This document shows positions 8,677 to 17,548 of a stretch of DNA of 64,000 nucleotides, piece after piece. The DNA comes from Streptantibioticus parmotrematis (GTDB lineage: Bacteria > Actinomycetota > Actinomycetes > Streptomycetales > Streptomycetaceae). The notes beneath the pieces were generated by a model. The model made no database searches and had not been told where the DNA came from. It was given only the letters and a program-made list of their open reading frames with translations. Position 1 is the first letter of the stretch; each line of letters opens with the position of its first letter. Position numbers and translations under genes: made by a program. The stretch spans positions 186,001-250,000 of the forward strand of contig NZ_JAINVZ010000003.1 in assembly GCF_019890615.1 (NCBI RefSeq). The letters are read 5' to 3'.

Positions 8677-9645
8677 TCAGCCCTTCGCCACGGCACGCAG
8701 CCGGTCGATGACGTCCGCCCGCAGCTCCTCGGGGGCGAGCACCACCGCGTCCGCCCCGAACTCCACCAGCCAGGCGTCGAGCCCGTGCCCGTACGGGATC
8801 TCCAGCTCGTCCCAGTCCGCCGCCCACTCACCGCTCGCGGGGACGGTCTCGACCGCCTTCGCGCGCAGCGGGTACCCGGCGCCGCGGCGCAGCCGGATGC
8901 GCGCGGTGGAGGTGGCGCCCTCCCCGGCCCAGCTGGCCACCGTCTGCCGCACGTCGACGTGGTCGGGCACCTCGGCGGTGAACCGGCCGCCGCGCGGGCG
9001 GACCCGGCCGGTGATGCGGCTGAGCCGGAAGACCCGGCGGGCGGACCGCTCGCGGTCCCATCCGGCCAGGTACCAGTGGCCGCGCCAGCACTCCAGGGCC
9101 CACGGCTCGACCTCACGGGTCTCCGGGCGCACCGCGCTGGCCTTGCGGTACTCGAAGACGACGGGGCGGCGGTCGCGGGCGGCGAGCATCAGCGGCTCGA
9201 ACGCGGGCTCGTGGGCCGGGATGTGCGGCTCGATGACGCTGTGCCCCTCGCCGTACCCCTCCTCGGTGAACGGCACCCCGGCGGCCCGCAGCTTCTGGAG
9301 GGCGCCGCTGGCGGCACCGGCGAGGCGGGCCTGCTGCCACACCCGGGCGGCCAGGCTCAGCGCGGCGGCCTCCTCGGCGTCCAGGGCGATCTCGGGGAGG
9401 CGGTTGCGGTCGCGGCGGGCCACGTAGCCGGTCTCGCCGTCGAGCGCCTCGACGGTCTCGATGACCATGCCCAGCTCCCGCAGGTCGTCCTTGTCGCGCT
9501 CGAACATCCGGTTGAACGCGTCCTCGGTGCCGATCTCGCGGTAGGCCTCGATGGACAGGCGCAACTCGCGCTTGGCGAGCGGGCGACGGGTGTTCATCAG
9601 GCACAGTGCCAGGTTCATCAGTCGCTCGGCCTTGGCGATGGCCAC
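8677..9645 (-). CDS. pafB: PafB, WYL-domain transcriptional regulator
   Basis: A 322-residue partner of PafC with the same architecture: N-terminal helix-turn-helix (AKAERLMNLALCLMNTRRPL), then WYL and WCX domains (RPVVFEYRKASAV at about 159-171 matches the WYL core). The start is GTG at 9645 with AGGAGGGG upstream. It is expected to form the DNA-damage activator PafBC. Being encoded close to the Pup-proteasome genes is the usual actinobacterial arrangement, although the regulator itself does not conjugate Pup. Confidence 0.92.
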   Translation of the reverse strand: MAIAKAERLMNLALCLMNTRRPLAKRELRLSIEAYREIGTEDAFNRMFERDKDDLRELGMVIETVEALDGETGYVARRDRNRLPEIALDAEEAAALSLAARVWQQARLAGAASGALQKLRAAGVPFTEEGYGEGHSVIEPHIPAHEPAFEPLMLAARDRRPVVFEYRKASAVRPETREVEPWALECWRGHWYLAGWDRERSARRVFRLSRITGRVRPRGGRFTAEVPDHVDVRQTVASWAGEGATSTARIRLRRGAGYPLRAKAVETVPASGEWAADWDELEIPYGHGLDAWLVEFGADAVVLAPEELRADVIDRLRAVAKG

Positions 9646-9711
9646 GACGCACCCCTCCTGTTCAGCTGTTCCGCCGTCGAACCTACCGCTCCGCGCGCCC
9701 GCCGCAAAAGC

Positions 9712-9745
9712 CGACGGCCCCCGCCCGGAGGGGCGGGGGCCGTCG
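9712..9745. terminator. Intrinsic terminator after the FKBP gene
   Basis: Perfect 15-bp stem (9712-9726 with 9731-9745) with a GGAG loop, 28 bases after the FKBP stop on the minus strand and before pafB. It separates the FKBP and pafBC transcripts. Confidence 0.8.
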
Positions 9746-9773
9746 TCGGAACGGATGTCCGAACCGGGCTCGC

Positions 9774-10145
9774 TCAGACCTTGAGCAGGTCGACGACGAA
9801 GATCAGCGTCTCGCCGGGCTGGATCGCCGGGGTCGGGCTCTGGTTGCCGTAGGCGAGGTGCGCCGGGATGGTCAGCCGGCGGCGCCCGCCGACCTTCATG
9901 CCCTGCACGCCCTGGTCCCAGCCCTTGATGACCCGGCCGCCGCCGAGCGGGAAGGTGAACGCCTGGCCGCGGTTCCAGCTCGCGTCGAACTCCTCACCGG
10001 TGCTGAAGGCGACGCCCACGTAGTGGACGGTGACGTTCTGGCCGGCCTTGGCCTCCGCGCCCTCGCCCACCCAGATGTCCTCGATCTCCAGGTCCGCGGG
10101 CGCCTGGCCCTCCGGGAAGTCGATCTCGGGCTTTTCGATGTTCAC
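9774..10145 (-). CDS. FKBP-type peptidyl-prolyl isomerase (cytoplasmic)
   Basis: A 123-residue single-domain FKBP that catalyses cis-trans isomerisation of prolyl bonds. The core VTVHYVGVAFSTGEEFDASW and the GWDQGVQGMKVGGRRRL stretch carry the usual active-site aromatic and hydrophobic residues. I chose GTG at 10145 (VNIEKPEID) because GAGGAG lies seven bases upstream and relatives begin there. Longer in-frame starts at the 10202 end have no such support. It lies beside a second, lipoprotein FKBP gene on the same strand. Confidence 0.93.
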   Translation of the reverse strand: MNIEKPEIDFPEGQAPADLEIEDIWVGEGAEAKAGQNVTVHYVGVAFSTGEEFDASWNRGQAFTFPLGGGRVIKGWDQGVQGMKVGGRRRLTIPAHLAYGNQSPTPAIQPGETLIFVVDLLKV

Positions 10146-10211
10146 GTCGGTGCTCCTCAGTGCGATGTCCTGCGACCGGGACAGTCTCCCATCCCGGCCC
10201 ACGGGAGATGA

Positions 10212-11198
10212 TCAGACCGTGCCCAGGATGTCGACCGAGAAGACCAGCGTCTCGGTGCCGGAGATGCCCGCCTGGGGGTTGCCCTGGGAGCCGTAGCCGT
10301 CCGCGGGCGGGATCACGACCAGCACCCGGTCACCGACGTGCTTGCCGACCAGGGCCTTGTCCCAGCCGGGGACGACCGAGCCGGTGCCGATCTGGAAGCC
10401 GGTGGCGCCACCGTGGTCCCAGGACGAGTCGAACTTCTTGCCGTTGGACCACATGACGCCGGTGTACTGGGCGATCAGGCCCTGGCCCTTCTTGACGACC
10501 GGGCCGGTGCCCTGGATCAGCACCTGCTGCTTGAGCTGCGACGGGGCCTTCTCACCCTTGGGGATGGTGATGACGGCCGGCTTCTGCGACGGCGACTGCA
10601 CCGTCGGCAGGCCCGACTGGCTCGGCGCCTGGGTGCCCTTGGCCTCGGCCTTGGCGTCGAAGGAGCCCGCGGCGGCGACGTCGACCACCCACACCAGGGT
10701 GTCGGAGGCGGAGATGCCGGACTGCGGGTTGAGGCCGGAGCCGACGAGGTCGCCCGCGGTGCCCTGCACCAGGACCCGGCTGCCGGTCTTCTGGCCGACG
10801 ACCGCGTCGAGGACCTTCTCGGGCAGCTGCTGGCTGGCCTGCCCGGTCTGGAGCACCAGCTGCTGGTGCGGGCTGTTCGCCGAGGAGGTGGTGGTCCAGG
10901 AGCTGACGATGGGCTGGCCGTTCTTCCAGTTCTCCGCCTGGACGTCGGCCCGGACCCAGTCGCCCTTCTTGATGGTCGTGCCGGAGCCCGCGTCGAGCGT
11001 CTTGACGACGGTGCTCTTCGACGGGTCCCCCTTCTTGGGGATGGTGATGGCGGGCTTGCTGCCCTCCTTGCCGGTGACCTGGGCCACCGCGCCGGAGGAA
11101 CCGCTCGATGAGTTGGATCCACAGGCCGCCGCGGTGAGCAGGAGGGCCGGTGCCACCAGCATCGCGGCGGCGCGTCGTACGAACGTAGTGCGAGTCAT
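10212..11198 (-). CDS. FKBP-type peptidyl-prolyl isomerase, secreted lipoprotein
   Basis: A 328-residue protein with a signal peptide ending in LLLTAAACGS, a loose lipobox with Cys at about residue 26, so probably membrane-anchored on the outside. Two FKBP units follow. The N-terminal one (about 60-180) is divergent and may be inactive. The C-terminal one (about 210-328, IAQYTGVMWSNGKKFDSSWD and PGWDKALVGKHVGD) looks catalytic. It presumably helps fold exported proteins. It sits 66 bases upstream of the cytoplasmic FKBP gene on the same strand, and downstream of pafA beyond a hairpin. Confidence 0.9.
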   Translation of the reverse strand: MTRTTFVRRAAAMLVAPALLLTAAACGSNSSSGSSGAVAQVTGKEGSKPAITIPKKGDPSKSTVVKTLDAGSGTTIKKGDWVRADVQAENWKNGQPIVSSWTTTSSANSPHQQLVLQTGQASQQLPEKVLDAVVGQKTGSRVLVQGTAGDLVGSGLNPQSGISASDTLVWVVDVAAAGSFDAKAEAKGTQAPSQSGLPTVQSPSQKPAVITIPKGEKAPSQLKQQVLIQGTGPVVKKGQGLIAQYTGVMWSNGKKFDSSWDHGGATGFQIGTGSVVPGWDKALVGKHVGDRVLVVIPPADGYGSQGNPQAGISGTETLVFSVDILGTV

Positions 11199-11251
11199 CA
11201 GTCCAACCGGGGTCGCGAGCGGGCAATGCGTGCCACTGTACGACGAAGGAA

Positions 11252-11280
11252 GGGCCCCGTACGAGAAACGTACGGGGCCC
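11252..11280. terminator. Terminator hairpin downstream of pafA
   Basis: Perfect 12-bp stem GGGCCCCGTACG (11252-11263) with 11269-11280, loop AGAAA, about 80 bases beyond the pafA stop on the minus strand. Confidence 0.75.
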
Positions 11281-11361
11281 CGGCACTCGCTTGACGCCTC
11301 ATGTGACTCATGTGATGAACCTATGGAGATCGCGAGGGGCGCCGATCACCTCACGACCGGG

Positions 11362-12723
11362 TCACATTCCGGCGATCAGCTTCTCCACCCGGTCGTCCAC
11401 CGAACGGAACGGGTCCTTGCACAGCACCGTGCGCTGCGCCTGGTCGTTCAGCTTCAGGTGCACCCAGTCGACGGTGAAGTCGCGGCGCTGCTCCTGGGCG
11501 CGCCGGATGAAGTCCCCGCGCAGCCGCGCCCGGGTGGTCTGCGGGGGCACCGACTTGGCCTCGAAGATCCGCAGGTCGTCGCAGATCCGCTTGGCCTGGC
11601 CCTTGCGCTCCAGCAGGTAGTACAGCCCGCGGCGGCGGTGGATGTCGTGGTACGCGAGGTCTATCTGCGCGATCCTCGGGTGCGACATGGTGATGTTGTC
11701 GCGCTTGCGGTACCGCTCGATGAGCTGGTACTTCATCACCCAGTCGATCTCGGTGCCGATCGACGACAGGTCGCCGGAGCCGATCGCCTCCAGCGCGCGG
11801 CCCCACAGGTCGAGGACCTGCGCGGTGACCCCGTTGCGGATGCCGCGGCGCTCGCAGAAGTCGACCGCCTTGGAGTAGTACTCCTCCTGGATGTCCAGCG
11901 CGGAGGCCTCTCGGCCGCTGGCCAGCCGCACCTTGCGGCGTCCCGTTATGTCGTGGCTGACCTCGCGGATCGCCCGGATCGGGTTCTCCAGGGTCAGGTC
12001 GCGCATCACGGTACCGGCCTCGATCATGCGCAGCACCAGATCGGTGGCGCCGACCTTGAGCAGCATGGTCGTCTCGGACATGTTGGAGTCGCCGACGATG
12101 ACGTGCAGCCTGCGGTAGCGCTCGGCGTCGGCGTGCGGCTCGTCCCGGGTGTTGATGATGGGGCGCGAGCGCGTGGTGGCCGAGCTGACGCCCTCCCAGA
12201 TGTGCTCGGCGCGCTGGCTGACGCAGTAGACCGCGCCGCGTGGCGTCTGGAGCACCTTGCCCGCACCGCACAGCAGCTGACGCGTGACCAGGAACGGAAT
12301 CAGGATGTCGGCGAGGCGGGAGAATTCACCGTGCCGGGCGACCAGATAGTTCTCGTGGCAGCCGTACGAATTGCCCGCGGAATCGGTGTTGTTCTTGAAC
12401 AGATAGACGTCGCCGGCGATCCCCTCCTCGTGGAGCCTGCGCTCGGCGTCCACCAGCAGGCCTTCCAGGATGCGCTCTCCGGCCTTGTCGTGGGTGACCA
12501 GTTCGGTCACGTTGTCGCACTCGGGAGTGGCGTACTCCGGGTGCGAGCCCACGTCGAGGTAGAGGCGGGCGCCGTTCTTCAGGAAGACGTTGCTGCTGCG
12601 ACCCCATGACACGACACGGCGGAAGAGGTACCGCGCCACTTCGTCCGGCGACAGGCGTCGCTGTCCCCGGAACGTGCACGTGACGCCGTACTCGTTCTCC
12701 AGCCCGAAAATGCGGCGGTCCAT
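11362..12723 (-). CDS. pafA: PafA, Pup-protein ligase
   Basis: A 453-residue ligase of the carboxylate-amine (glutamine synthetase-like) family. It uses ATP to join the C-terminal glutamate of Pup to lysines of target proteins. The N-terminus [15 protein letters not shown] carries the nucleotide/metal-binding Glu residues, and HENYL and NTRDEPHAD are family-typical. It is paralogous to Dop in this window but lacks the Dop-specific loop. The ATG at 12723 has no ribosome site. TAATGT (12730-12735, minus strand) lies exactly six bases before it, so the mRNA is probably leaderless. That -10 overlaps the stop of the upstream MFS gene. Confidence 0.96.
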   Translation of the reverse strand: MDRRIFGLENEYGVTCTFRGQRRLSPDEVARYLFRRVVSWGRSSNVFLKNGARLYLDVGSHPEYATPECDNVTELVTHDKAGERILEGLLVDAERRLHEEGIAGDVYLFKNNTDSAGNSYGCHENYLVARHGEFSRLADILIPFLVTRQLLCGAGKVLQTPRGAVYCVSQRAEHIWEGVSSATTRSRPIINTRDEPHADAERYRRLHVIVGDSNMSETTMLLKVGATDLVLRMIEAGTVMRDLTLENPIRAIREVSHDITGRRKVRLASGREASALDIQEEYYSKAVDFCERRGIRNGVTAQVLDLWGRALEAIGSGDLSSIGTEIDWVMKYQLIERYRKRDNITMSHPRIAQIDLAYHDIHRRRGLYYLLERKGQAKRICDDLRIFEAKSVPPQTTRARLRGDFIRRAQEQRRDFTVDWVHLKLNDQAQRTVLCKDPFRSVDDRVEKLIAGM

Positions 12724-12732
12724 GACTGAACA

Positions 12733-13983
12733 TTACGCCTGATGACTACTGCTGAAACCGGGTTCGGCGGGCACGATTCGATCATTTTCCTTCCGCTGCC
12801 GCAGGTTTGGCGTGGCGAGAAAGCGGCTACCGGCCAACAGGACCAGCAACGCGACCGTGCCGCCCGCCCCCGCGACGGCGAACGCCGCCCGCGCGGCGCC
12901 GTACTGGGCGGCGGGACCGGCCACCGCCGTGCCCAGCGACGCACCGACGCCGAACGCGGTCACCACCCAGGAGAACGCCTCCGTGACGGTGCCCGCCGGG
13001 GCGTGCCGGTCGACCACGACGAACGCGCAGGCGAGCACCGGCGCGAGGAACAGTCCGGCGAGCGCGGACAGCGCCGTCATCACGGCGACCGGCGCGTCGG
13101 CCACCAACGGCAGGTAGGAGACGGCGAGGGCGAGCATCAGCAGCCGCAGCCGCCGCTCCGGCACGCCGGCCCAGGTGCGCGCCCCGTACGTCACCCCGCC
13201 GACGAGCGCGCCGAAGCCCAGCGCGGACAGCAGCCAGCTGGAGACCATGCCGCCGCCGTGCGCGTCGGCGTACGCCACGGCCGCCACCGCGATCGAGCCC
13301 AGCGCCAGTCCGACGAAGAACAGCGAGCCCAGCAGCGTCAGCAGACCGCGCGAGCGCAGCGGCCCGAGCCAGTGCGTGTCGCGCTCCCCCGCCCGCCAGC
13401 GGCGCGAGGGCCCGGAGGTGACCACGCACAGCGTCCCGGCGACCCCGACCAGGGCCAGTGTCACCAGCGCGGCGGCGGTGGACGCGGCGGCCACGATCAG
13501 GGTGACCAGCAGCGGGCCGACCGCGAACATCACCTCCTGGGCGGCGGCGTCCAGCGCGTAGGCGGCGTGCACCTGCTCCTGGCGTCCGCCCAGCACGCTC
13601 GGCCACAGCGCCCGCAACGCGCCCTCCAGCGGCGGCGTGGCCAGGCCCGCGACCGCCATCGCCGCGCAGGACAGCGGCAGCGGGCGGGGGCCGGTCAGGG
13701 CGAACAGCGTGGTCGCGGCGGCGGCCACCACGGCGCCGCCGAGCAGCACGCCCGGCTGGCCGCGCTTGTCGACCAGCCGTCCCAGCACCGGCTGGCCGAT
13801 GGCGTTGCCGAGGCCGTAGACCGCGGAGAGCGCCCCGGCGAGGGTGAAGTCGCCGCCGTGGGCCCGGGTGAACAGCACGATCGCCAGCGCGGCGGTCGCG
13901 TTGGGCAGCCGCCCGACCAGAGTGCCGGTCAGCAGCCGCAGCGCGTGCCGGGTACGCAGCAGCGGCAGATAGCCGGTCGCCAT
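12733..13983 (-). CDS. MFS transporter (12-TM, efflux type)
   Basis: A membrane protein of about 416 residues with around twelve hydrophobic segments and a GRLVDKRG loop after the second helix, the hallmark of the major facilitator superfamily. Substrate is unknown; the family and the divergent LacI-type regulator suggest a regulated exporter. The start is uncertain: ATG at 13983 follows GGGGAGG very closely, while an in-frame GTG at 14013 adds ten residues. The shared intergenic space contains a palindrome that probably binds the LacI protein. Confidence 0.88.
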   Translation of the reverse strand: MATGYLPLLRTRHALRLLTGTLVGRLPNATAALAIVLFTRAHGGDFTLAGALSAVYGLGNAIGQPVLGRLVDKRGQPGVLLGGAVVAAAATTLFALTGPRPLPLSCAAMAVAGLATPPLEGALRALWPSVLGGRQEQVHAAYALDAAAQEVMFAVGPLLVTLIVAAASTAAALVTLALVGVAGTLCVVTSGPSRRWRAGERDTHWLGPLRSRGLLTLLGSLFFVGLALGSIAVAAVAYADAHGGGMVSSWLLSALGFGALVGGVTYGARTWAGVPERRLRLLMLALAVSYLPLVADAPVAVMTALSALAGLFLAPVLACAFVVVDRHAPAGTVTEAFSWVVTAFGVGASLGTAVAGPAAQYGAARAAFAVAGAGGTVALLVLLAGSRFLATPNLRQRKENDRIVPAEPGFSSSHQA

Positions 13984-14045
13984 GTCCTCCCCGTTCCCGC
14001 GGGCGGTGCCCACGGTGTCGTGCGCGGCTCACCCGCGCGAGGTTT

Positions 14046-14074
14046 TACGTATAACGTCGATCGCGTCATACGTA
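14046..14074. promoter_or_regulatory. Probable LacI-family operator
   Basis: Inverted repeat TACGTATAACG (14046-14056) / CGTCATACGTA (14064-14074), one mismatch, seven-base spacer. It lies between the divergent MFS and LacI-family genes in an otherwise GC-rich stretch. This is the position and size expected for an operator controlling both. Inferred, not tested. Confidence 0.65.
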
Positions 14075-14137
14075 GCATGGGCGCACCCCGCGCGTCCAAC
14101 CACGGACCGCGGGGACCGACCGGAAGGAGCGCGGCAG

Positions 14138-15193
14138 GTGCCGCCCACCACCCGTCCCACCTCACGGGACGTCGCCCGCGAAGCGGGCGTCTCGCAGGCC
14201 ACGGTCTCGCTCGTGCTGGGCGGCAAGTGGCGCGGGCGGGTCTCCCCCGCGACGGCGGACGCGGTACGCGAGACCGCCCTGCGGCTGGGCTACCGGCCCA
14301 ACCTCGCGGCCCGCAGCCTGCGGCTCGGCCGCACCAGGACCGCGCTGCTGGTGGTGCCCGCGCTCACCAACGAGTACTTCGCCCGGGTCCACACCGGCGC
14401 CGCCCGGGTCGCCGCCGCACACGACTTCGGGGTGGTGCTCTACCCCTCGCCGGAGGGCGTGGGTCCGGCCCGCGACCCGTTCGGCTCGGCGCGGGCGGCG
14501 CTGGACGGGGTGATCGCCTCCTCGATGGCGGCCGACGCGCTGGCCGCGATCAGCGGGGAGACGGCCGCGGCTCCGCGGACGGCGGGCGGACCGGGCGGGC
14601 TGCCGCTGGTCATGCTGGACAGCGACCCGGCGCAGAGCGGGGCGGCGGCCACCGTCAACCTGGACCTCGCCTCCGGCATGCGGCAGGTGACGGGCCATCT
14701 GGCGGCGCTGGGCCACCGCAGGATCGCGCACATCGCCTCGGCGGTCGACTCCTGGACCTTCCGGGTGCGCCGCGCCGCGTTCGACGCCGCGACGCGGGAC
14801 CTGCCCGGCGCGGTCGTCACCCGGCGGACGGCGGCGCTCAGCGTCGAGGGCGGTCTGCGGGCCACGCACGACGCGCTGACCGCGCCGGGAGCCCGGCCGA
14901 CCGCGCTGGTCTGCGACGACGACGTGCTCGCCGCGGGCGCCTGCAAGGCGGCACGGCGGCTGGGGCTGCGGGTGCCGCTGGACGTGTCGGTCACCGGGTT
15001 CGACGACCTGGCGCTGGCGACCGCGGTGGAACCCGAACTGACCACCGTGCGGCTCCCGGCCGACGAGGCCGGGGCCCGGGGCATGGCCGCGCTGCTCGCG
15101 GTGATCGACGGGCTGAGCCCGCAACAGGCCGACCTGCCGGTCGAGTTGATGATCCGTGGCTCCACCGGGCCGTGCCCGGTGGAGCCACGGTGA
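14138..15193 (+). CDS. LacI-family transcriptional regulator
   Basis: A 351-residue repressor. The N-terminal helix-turn-helix TSRDVAREAGVSQATVSLVLGG (about residues 7-28) includes the hinge-contacting pattern of the LacI family, followed by a periplasmic-binding-protein-like effector domain with VTGFDDLALA near the end. I chose GTG at 14138 because GGAAGGAG precedes it and the HTH should start within ten residues. Upstream in-frame codons run through the palindromic operator. It probably controls itself and the divergent MFS gene. Effector unknown. The last codons are also a terminator stem. Confidence 0.92.
   Translation: MPPTTRPTSRDVAREAGVSQATVSLVLGGKWRGRVSPATADAVRETALRLGYRPNLAARSLRLGRTRTALLVVPALTNEYFARVHTGAARVAAAHDFGVVLYPSPEGVGPARDPFGSARAALDGVIASSMAADALAAISGETAAAPRTAGGPGGLPLVMLDSDPAQSGAAATVNLDLASGMRQVTGHLAALGHRRIAHIASAVDSWTFRVRRAAFDAATRDLPGAVVTRRTAALSVEGGLRATHDALTAPGARPTALVCDDDVLAAGACKAARRLGLRVPLDVSVTGFDDLALATAVEPELTTVRLPADEAGARGMAALLAVIDGLSPQQADLPVELMIRGSTGPCPVEPR
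15155..15189. terminator. Terminator embedded in the end of the LacI-family coding sequence
   Basis: A perfect 16-bp stem (15155-15170 with 15174-15189) and three-base loop lies entirely within the last coding codons, ending two bases before the stop codon. Because prcA converges and stops at 15211, it can serve both directions. Confidence 0.75.
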
Positions 15194-15210
15194 ACGCCGC
15201 TCCGGAGCGG

Positions 15211-15972
15211 CTACTCCTGCTCGGTGGAGTCCTCGTCCGCCCCGGCGTCCTGCGACGCCGGGGCCTCGGCGGCCCCGGACTCCAGCAGCCGGGTGAGCGC
15301 ACCGCCCAGCACCCGGCGGAACTTGCGCTGCTGCGGCCGGGTGCGGTCCAGCACCGCGACCTCCAACTGCTCGGCGGTCAGCCGCCGTTCGCCGCCGTTG
15401 TTGTCCCTGCCGAGGGAGTCCACGGCGAGCTTGAGCGCCTGGGCGAGCGTCATGTCGTCGCGGTGGCGCTGGTCGAGGTAGGTGCCGATCTGGTCGGAGT
15501 TGCCGCCGACCGCCACCGCGCCGTGCTCGTCGACGATGGAACCGTCGTGCGGCAGCCGGTAGATCTGGTCGTCCTCGGGGGCCGCGCCGACCTCCGCCAC
15601 GATCAGCTCCACCTCGTACGGCTTCTCGCCGACGCTGGAGAAGATGGTGCCCAGCGTCTGCGCGTAGACGTTCGCCAGGCCCCTGGCCGTGACGTCGTCC
15701 CGGTCGTAGGTGTAACCGCGCAGGTCGGCGTAGCGCACGCCGCCGATCCGCAGGTTCTCGAACTCGTTGTACTTGCCGACCGCGGCGAACGCGATGCGGT
15801 CGTAGATCTCACTGACCTTGTGGAGCGCCCGGGACGGGTTCTCGGCGACGAAGAGGATGCCGTCGGTGTACTGGAGCACGACGACGCTGCGTCCGCGCGC
15901 GATGCCCTTGCGGGCGTACTCGGCGCGATCCGCCATGGCCTGCTGTGGTGAGACATAGAACGGCGTCGACAC
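15211..15972 (-). CDS. prcA: Proteasome alpha subunit
   Basis: A 253-residue alpha-type 20S subunit that forms the outer rings of the core particle and the gate contacted by Arc. Family sequence is clear from [20 protein letters not shown] through [10 protein letters not shown] and [11 protein letters not shown]. It lacks a catalytic N-terminal Thr, as expected of alpha subunits. The C-terminus is an acidic tail. The start is GTG at 15972. It follows prcB by 59 bases on the same strand, the standard order pup-prcB-prcA. Confidence 0.96.
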   Translation of the reverse strand: MSTPFYVSPQQAMADRAEYARKGIARGRSVVVLQYTDGILFVAENPSRALHKVSEIYDRIAFAAVGKYNEFENLRIGGVRYADLRGYTYDRDDVTARGLANVYAQTLGTIFSSVGEKPYEVELIVAEVGAAPEDDQIYRLPHDGSIVDEHGAVAVGGNSDQIGTYLDQRHRDDMTLAQALKLAVDSLGRDNNGGERRLTAEQLEVAVLDRTRPQQRKFRRVLGGALTRLLESGAAEAPASQDAGADEDSTEQE

Positions 15973-16031
15973 CGGCTATCCGTCCCTTTCTGTCAGTGCG
16001 GAGTGCTGTCCGGTCACGTGGGTCGCGCCGC

Positions 16032-16877
16032 CTACAGGACGGAGGCCCGCGGGCCGTCCGGTTCCTGGAGCCGCCGCTCGTGGATGGCGCGCACGATGTC
16101 CGCCCCTTCCTCGTCACCGAGCCTGCGGAAGCCGTCCTCGGTGATGACGGTGACGATCGGATAGATCCGCCGGGCGAGGTCGGGGCCGCCGGTCGCCGAG
16201 TCGTCGTCGGCGGCGTCGTAGAGCGCCTGGACGACGGCGGTGACCGCCTGCTGCTCCGTCAGGTCCTTGCGGTAGAGCTTCTTCAGGGCGCCGCGCGCGA
16301 AGACCGAGCCGGAGCCGGTGGCCGCGAAGCCGTGCTCCTCGGAGCGGCCGCCGGTCACGTCGTACGAGAAGATCCGGCCTCGCTCGCGGTCGGTGTCGTA
16401 CCCCGCGAAGAGCGGGACCACCGCCAGGCCCTGCAGGGCCATGCCGAGGTTGCCGCGGATCATCGTGGACAGCCGGTTGGCCTTGCCCTCCAGGGAGAGC
16501 GTGGCCCCCTCGATCTTCTCGTAGTGCTCCAGCTCCAGCTGGAAGAGCTTGACCATCTCCACCGCGAGGCCCGCCGTGCCGGCGATGCCGACCGCGGAGA
16601 ACTCGTCGGCGGGGAAGACCTTCTCGATGTCGCGCTGCGCGATGACGTTGCCCATCGTCGCGCGGCGGTCACCGGCGAGCACGACGCCGCCGGGGAAGGT
16701 GGCGGCGACGATGGTGGTGCCGTGCGGGATCTCCACGGCGCCCTGCACCGGGGGCAACGAGCGCCCGCCCGGCAGGAGTTCGGGCGCGTGCGACCCCAGG
16801 AAGTCGAGGAACGACGACGATCCGGGCGTCAGGAAGGCAGCTGGTAGACGCCCGGTGCTACGAGTGTTGGCTTCCAC
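16032..16877 (-). CDS. prcB: Proteasome beta subunit (precursor)
   Basis: The 281-residue catalytic subunit of the 20S proteasome. A propeptide of about 53 residues ends at HG before TTIVAATF, so self-cleavage should expose Thr54 as the nucleophile; the Lys/Asp partners follow in [15 protein letters not shown]. The start is GTG at 16877 with GGAAGGAAA upstream. It is translated together with prcA. The 279 bases to the pup stop hold no gene I can support; from memory S. coelicolor has an endonuclease VII-like gene there. Confidence 0.96.
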   Translation of the reverse strand: MEANTRSTGRLPAAFLTPGSSSFLDFLGSHAPELLPGGRSLPPVQGAVEIPHGTTIVAATFPGGVVLAGDRRATMGNVIAQRDIEKVFPADEFSAVGIAGTAGLAVEMVKLFQLELEHYEKIEGATLSLEGKANRLSTMIRGNLGMALQGLAVVPLFAGYDTDRERGRIFSYDVTGGRSEEHGFAATGSGSVFARGALKKLYRKDLTEQQAVTAVVQALYDAADDDSATGGPDLARRIYPIVTVITEDGFRRLGDEEGADIVRAIHERRLQEPDGPRASVL

Positions 16878-17156
16878 ACGTTTCCTTCCGGGTATGCGGC
16901 GGCCCGACGTGGGGACGTCCGGGTCGTCCTTGAGCTCTGTGATGCGTCAGTTGCGGTTGATGCACGGTACGCCAGGACCCTACCCGCCGGGCGGCGGTGA
17001 TCCACATCCGGAACCGAAGCCGAACGGCCCCCGCGACGGCGTGCCACCGGACGCCTCCGGCCACGGGTCGGGCAGGGGACGACGAGGCCCGCCGACGACG
17101 GGGGCGCTCCGCAGCGGAAGCGCTCCCTCCCGTCGCGCGGGCCGGGTCCTCGCCGC

Positions 17157-17372
17157 CTACTGTCCGCCCTTTTGGACAAAGCTCCGGACGAAGTCCTCCG
17201 CGTTCTCCTCCAGGACGTCGTCGATCTCGTCCAGGACGGAGTCGACGTCGTCCGAGAGCTTCTCCTGGCGCTCCTTGAGGTCCGTGGTGGACTGCTCGTC
17301 CTCGGTGGTCTCCTCGACCTCCTCGGTGGAACGCGTCGCTCGCTGCTGCCCGCCGGTGTCCTTGGTAGCCAT
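17157..17372 (-). CDS. pup: Prokaryotic ubiquitin-like protein Pup
   Basis: A 71-residue acidic, largely disordered protein that is attached to lysines as a degradation tag. It ends in GGQ, so the final Gln must be deamidated to Glu by Dop before PafA can use it. The coiled region around TTDLKERQEKLSDDVDSVLD (about 29-48) is the Arc-binding helix. I set the ATG at 17372, preceded by GAGGGG; the in-frame extension upstream has no similarity. It lies between dop and prcB on the same strand. Confidence 0.97.
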   Translation of the reverse strand: MATKDTGGQQRATRSTEEVEETTEDEQSTTDLKERQEKLSDDVDSVLDEIDDVLEENAEDFVRSFVQKGGQ

Positions 17373-17548
17373 GTGCCCCTCACCCCGCTCGGTTGCATGT
17401 CCTGCAAGATCAGACCCTACAAGCCGGGTCCGACATCGGCTCTGTTCTCCGGTGACCAGGTGCTGCGGCGGTCCGGGCCGGCCGGTGAGCCGGTTCACCC
17501 CCTTCAACGCTCGGGGGTCACCTGGATGATTCCCTCCCGGACCGCCTT

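Noticed and set aside
12742-15951. 1069-codon open frame across the MFS, LacI and prcA region
   Set aside because: A GC-rich shadow of three confident genes, with no recognisable domain.
16878-17156. A gene between prcB and pup
   Set aside because: Only frames without ribosome sites or family resemblance are present in these 279 bases.
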